Below are positions 6,434 through 9,283 of a stretch of DNA of 9,283 nucleotides, in pieces. The first letter of the stretch is position 1, and the number at the start of each line of letters is the position of its first letter. The DNA is from Spirochaetota bacterium (lineage in GTDB: Bacteria; Spirochaetota; UBA4802; JAFGJZ01), in assembly GCA_023396665.1 (NCBI GenBank), contig JAEWVL010000357.1, forward strand, positions 1 to 9,283. The letters run 5' to 3'. Position numbers and translations under genes: made by a program. A model generated the notes under the pieces. It was given only the letters and a program-made list of their open reading frames with translations. It was not told the origin of the DNA and made no database searches.

Positions 6434-7192
6434 ATGAAAACACTTTTCCATACAACACTTGGTCTCATGCTCTTCATGTTTTTTCCGCTACAGTCTTTCG
6501 CAGCCGAATTCAGGGTTCTTTGCTACCATACCTTTCTTGACAAGGAGAAGGTGAGTACAGACTTTTCTGTGCAGCAGTTCAAATCGCATATAGAGAAACT
6601 AGAGCTGGCGGGTTTTCGGTATATAAGCTGGGAGGATGTGCAAAACGGAACCATTCAGGGGAACAACAATATTCTGATCACTATAGATGACGGACACCGG
6701 ACGGTGTATCCTGTGGTAAAAGACTTTCTGCTCAGAAAAGGCATCAAACCGGTTCTTTCAATTTACCCCGGCGTCATCGGAGGAAAAAACTACCTCTCCT
6801 GGGAGCAGTTGCGGGAACTTTCCGATGCGGGCTGCACCATCGCTTCTCATGGCTACTACCATCACTTTCTGTCACAGAAGTTCGTCTCGAAGGACAGGCT
6901 TGAAAACAACAGCAAACTGCTGAACACTGAAATTTTCAAATCAAAAGCGGTTCTCGAGACGAAACTGCAGCGAGAAGTCGATATCTTTGTCTACGGCGGG
7001 GGCGTCAACTGTCAGGAAGCCGAAGAACTGATAAAAAAAGCCGGTTACCGCTACGCCTTTAAAATAAGCGCCGGCCCGATACAATTTCCACTTGCACAAA
7101 ACAAAAACAGCTATGAACTGAACCGGTACATGATGACCAAAGAGATTGCGGAACCCTATATAAAAAGGATAATGGCACAACCGAAGAACTGA
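6434..7192 (+). CDS. Secreted polysaccharide deacetylase, NodB/CE4 family
   Basis: The protein has 252 residues. ATG 6434 is chosen because it opens a signal peptide (MKT, hydrophobic 6-21, cleavage probably after A23 or A24 in SFAAEF); there is no lipobox. The frame is open back to 6308 but the extra 42 residues would bury the signal. The mature protein starts RVLCYHTF, as in PgaB/IcaB-like deacetylases. TIDDG (83-87) is the first NodB motif (TFDDG in most members) and SHGYYHH (138-144) gives H139 and H143; with D86 these form the expected metal triad, and D85 is the likely catalytic base. YGGGVN (187-192) stands where many relatives have YPYG. It probably removes N-acetyl groups from an extracytoplasmic or surface amino-sugar polymer. 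The ribosome site is weak (GGA, 8 bases upstream). A -10-like TATACT lies at 6404-6409, without a good -35. It overlaps the next gene by one base. Confidence 0.88.
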   Translation: MKTLFHTTLGLMLFMFFPLQSFAAEFRVLCYHTFLDKEKVSTDFSVQQFKSHIEKLELAGFRYISWEDVQNGTIQGNNNILITIDDGHRTVYPVVKDFLLRKGIKPVLSIYPGVIGGKNYLSWEQLRELSDAGCTIASHGYYHHFLSQKFVSKDRLENNSKLLNTEIFKSKAVLETKLQREVDIFVYGGGVNCQEAEELIKKAGYRYAFKISAGPIQFPLAQNKNSYELNRYMMTKEIAEPYIKRIMAQPKN

Positions 7193-8103
7193 TGCAAACA
7201 AACGACAACAGGAATGTACGCCGTATTATCGCCGCCCACACCGCAAAACCCGAAACGCCGCAAACCCGATTAAGCGACTACGCACCCGGTATCTTTATGC
7301 AGCTGCAGTCACGCAACTCGGTGAAAAATGCGATCAAAAAAGGCCTGCTGCTATTTAACGGCGAAGCGGCCTCCACGGGCGACTGGGTGACGGGGGGATG
7401 CTCAATCGAGCTTCTTGAAGAAGTTGAGGGCACCAGACCGGTATACGAACACCGCATCGAGCAGCTTTACGAAGACGAGGAAATCGCGATCGTTCTAAAA
7501 CCGGCGGGCATCGCCGTCAACGGCAATCGCTTCAAAAGCGTCGAGAACATGCTGCCCGCGTCGCTGACGAAGTCGACACGAGCCGATGCGCTCCGCCGCC
7601 CTCTTCCCGTTCACCGCATCGACGCACAGACATCGGGACTTCTGCTTGTCGCAAAAACAGCTTCGGTGATGCGCGAACTCGGCCGCCAGTTTGAAAACAG
7701 GGAAATAACGAAACACTACCGCGCTGTTGTCATCGGAAAACTCGAGGGCAGCGCTACGATCGATATTCCGATCGAAAACCGGCCGGCCCGCTCACACTAC
7801 CAAAGCCTGCGAGTCAGCGCCTCGAAAAAATACGGATGGCTAAGCCTCGTCGATCTTCAGCCCGAAACGGGGCGCACCCATCAGCTTCGCATCCACATGT
7901 CACGAAGCGCTCACCCCATCGTGGGTGACAGCCTGTATAGCGGAAACTTTCCCCTCATGCGCGACAAGGGCCTTTTTTTATGCGCACTGTCTCTCTCGTT
8001 TACCCACCCGGCAAGCGGCGAAGCCATGCATTTCGAAACGGCACAGCCGCATAAATTTGACTACTACATGAATCGCGAAGAACAACGGGCTGGTCTGCTG
8101 TAA
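7192..8103 (+). CDS. RluA-family RNA pseudouridine synthase
   Basis: The protein has 303 residues. Its ATG overlaps the deacetylase stop (TGATG), so translation is probably coupled; a weak GAAGA precedes it. Residues about 25-75 form an S4-type RNA-binding domain (TRLSDYAPGIFMQL, AIKKGLLLFNGEAAS). The catalytic domain has VLKPAGIAVNG (101-111), the signature HRIDAQTSGLLLVAKT (141-156) with catalytic Asp144 (HRLD in most relatives), KHYRAVVIGKLEG (174-186) and GRTHQLRIHM (227-236). It should convert specific uridines of rRNA or tRNA to pseudouridine in the cytoplasm. S4 plus RluA is the RluC/RluD-like arrangement, but the sequence does not tell which uridines are modified. Pairing with a secreted deacetylase has no obvious functional reason and may reflect gene packing only. 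Confidence 0.92.
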   Translation: MQTNDNRNVRRIIAAHTAKPETPQTRLSDYAPGIFMQLQSRNSVKNAIKKGLLLFNGEAASTGDWVTGGCSIELLEEVEGTRPVYEHRIEQLYEDEEIAIVLKPAGIAVNGNRFKSVENMLPASLTKSTRADALRRPLPVHRIDAQTSGLLLVAKTASVMRELGRQFENREITKHYRAVVIGKLEGSATIDIPIENRPARSHYQSLRVSASKKYGWLSLVDLQPETGRTHQLRIHMSRSAHPIVGDSLYSGNFPLMRDKGLFLCALSLSFTHPASGEAMHFETAQPHKFDYYMNREEQRAGLL

Positions 8104-8402
8104 GCAGGAGGCATTTTCCGAAGACGGCAGTAATTGTCGTCGGTATGCAGAAGTATGCGAAACTAGTGTCGAAGTGTTTCAAAGCAGGCATGGAGTGCAT
8201 ACGGCCGTTTCGGACACATACGGACTTCCTCTGAATGAAAACGGATTGACAAAAACGACAGAAATACTGAGCTCAAAAACACTTTTGCCGTTACAGTAGA
8301 CTCCGGCACAATTTACCTGGTTGTTTTTCCGTTGCCGATACTGTTGCCCGGTATACAGGTTCAATACCTCAGAAATAACTTCACGAGCGGAGCATGTGAC
8401 GC
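8104..8402. other. Intergenic stretch without a convincing gene
   Basis: This 299-base stretch has short open frames on both strands, but none has a good ribosome site, a recognisable product or convincing length. A perfect AGGAGG at 8106-8111 is followed by no start codon at a useful distance. CATACGG is repeated at 8198-8204 and 8217-8223. TTGACA at 8246-8251 has no matching -10 box; TTGCCG (8285-8290) with CACAAT (8307-8312) at 16 bases is a weak promoter candidate for the next gene. GGTAT (8350-8354) and ATACC (8364-8368) form a small dyad. It may be a long leader, or the remains of a decayed gene. Confidence 0.4.
8118..8143 (+). terminator. Imperfect hairpin after the pseudouridine synthase gene
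   Basis: CCGAAGAC (8118-8125) pairs with GTCGTCGG (8136-8143) with one mismatch and a ten-base loop, 15 bases past the stop at 8103. No T run follows, so only its position suggests a terminator role. Confidence 0.25.
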
Positions 8403-9283
8403 ATGAACCAAATACTGAACTCATTACAGATAGCGGGAACTGTACAGGGTCTTTTTCTTTCAGCCTTCATTCTTACAAGAAAAAATGGCAATAAACATGC
8501 AATGCTTACACTGTCCATTGCCATCGCACTTTTTTCTCTTTCAGCGGGGGGGCATTCGCTGTCTCTGATTTTTGACAGAGCACGGGGGGATAACGATTCG
8601 CACTATTTCATGAGTTTTATCTCTTATATGTTCTCTCCTCTTATCTACATTTACTGCGAATTCATCACGGGCAAAAAGAAACGCTACGAGTATACCGATA
8701 TCGTACACCTTTTTTTCCTGGTCTGGATACTTCTTTCAACAGGTCTCTCGGAAACCATCGCTCGTTATTTTTCCGACTTCACACACGAACAGTTGTTACA
8801 CATGATACTCTATCTCCCCTTCCCCTTTCTGCTTGTATTCTATACAGTCGCGACACTTCGCCTGATTCTTGAACACGAACGGAATATAAGGGAAAATTTT
8901 TCGTCAACAAAACGGATTACACTTGGATGGGTCATCGCTCTGCTTGTTCTCAATCTGGGGACCTGGACAAGCGGCATAATCGTCGATCTTTATATAATCC
9001 AATCCGGCTTTCTGTGGGACTACATATGGTTATTTGTTTCGGTGTATCTGTACCTGTTGGGATACTTCGCTCTCAGCCAACCGGCCATCTTCATCAGCCA
9101 CGATCAGGAAAGCCATGAAAAGTACCGCTCCTACAGACTCAGCACCGAAAAAAGCGAAGCCATACGATCACAGCTTGAAACACTCCTGTCACAGCGCAAA
9201 GTATTCATGACCGAAGGATTAAGTCTTTCGACACTCGCATCTGAGCTTGAAGTACCGGCTCATCAGCTGTCACAGCTCATCAA
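8403..9283 (+). CDS. Membrane-anchored AraC-family regulator, N-terminal part
   Basis: The frame is open from ATG 8403 to the right edge (293 codons visible). A TGA at 8397 blocks any longer start, and GGAG at 8389-8392 gives a slightly long 10-base spacing. About seven hydrophobic helices fill residues 5-225 (near 5-24, 33-55, 68-90, 99-117, 132-153, 173-194 and 203-224). Then comes a linker of the family type (KYRSYRLSTEKSEAIRSQLE, 240-259) and the start of an AraC helix-turn-helix: FMTEGLSLSTLASELEVPA (268-286), HQLSQLI (287-293). The window ends within the first of the two expected helix-turn-helix units. Proteins of this kind keep the DNA-binding domain at the inner face of the membrane; they are common in Leptospira relatives and Bacteroidetes. 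The signal and targets are unknown. It may regulate genes to the right, outside this window. Confidence 0.88.
   Translation, partial: MNQILNSLQIAGTVQGLFLSAFILTRKNGNKHAMLTLSIAIALFSLSAGGHSLSLIFDRARGDNDSHYFMSFISYMFSPLIYIYCEFITGKKKRYEYTDIVHLFFLVWILLSTGLSETIARYFSDFTHEQLLHMILYLPFPFLLVFYTVATLRLILEHERNIRENFSSTKRITLGWVIALLVLNLGTWTSGIIVDLYIIQSGFLWDYIWLFVSVYLYLLGYFALSQPAIFISHDQESHEKYRSYRLSTEKSEAIRSQLETLLSQRKVFMTEGLSLSTLASELEVPAHQLSQLI

Noticed and set aside
8179..8424. 81-codon open frame on the minus strand in the gap before the AraC-type gene
   Set aside because: No ribosome site, no recognisable product, overlaps the start of the AraC-type gene on the opposite strand, and has no fitting promoter.

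Overview
The window reads as ordinary chromosomal DNA of a Gram-negative bacterium with mixed base composition. It holds eight protein genes, two of them cut by the window edges, and I see no rRNA, tRNA, CRISPR array, insertion sequence or phage gene. A methyl-accepting chemotaxis protein with a periplasmic sensor, a secreted carbohydrate deacetylase, an ankyrin-repeat protein and a seven-helix membrane AraC-type regulator fit a motile, environmental bacterium. The membrane AraC type is familiar from spirochaetes such as Leptospira relatives and from Bacteroidetes. A spirochaete is my best guess, but a weak one, since no marker gene is present.

Layout. Positions 1-1546 form a divergent pair: an HxlR/DUF24-family regulator with a conserved N-terminal cysteine (minus strand, running off the left edge) and a two-domain protein (plus strand) that fuses a pyruvate-kinase-C-terminal-like domain to a nitroreductase. 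Between them lies a nested double palindrome (347-377) that looks like the regulator's operator. At 1637-3187 (minus) is a complete chemotaxis receptor. At 3424-4560 (plus) is a membrane acyltransferase-3 protein, convergent with a 532-residue ankyrin-repeat protein at 4589-6187 (minus). A second divergent region (6188-6433) carries an inverted repeat whose left arm includes the -35 box of the ankyrin gene. To the right, a secreted NodB-type polysaccharide deacetylase (6434-7192) overlaps by one base an RluA-type pseudouridine synthase (7192-8103), so the two are probably one operon. After about 300 bases without a convincing gene, a membrane-anchored AraC-type regulator begins at 8403 and runs off the right edge inside its DNA-binding domain.

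How the genes may work together. The regulator and nitroreductase fusion probably form a self-contained redox or electrophile response module, by analogy with YodB/YodC and HypR/HypO of Bacillus. The acyltransferase and deacetylase could both modify envelope carbohydrates, but they are not in one operon and nothing links them directly. The chemoreceptor and ankyrin protein look like independent units. The most unusual item is the domain fusion at 446-1546 with its divergent regulator; nothing here shows a clearly new multi-gene system.
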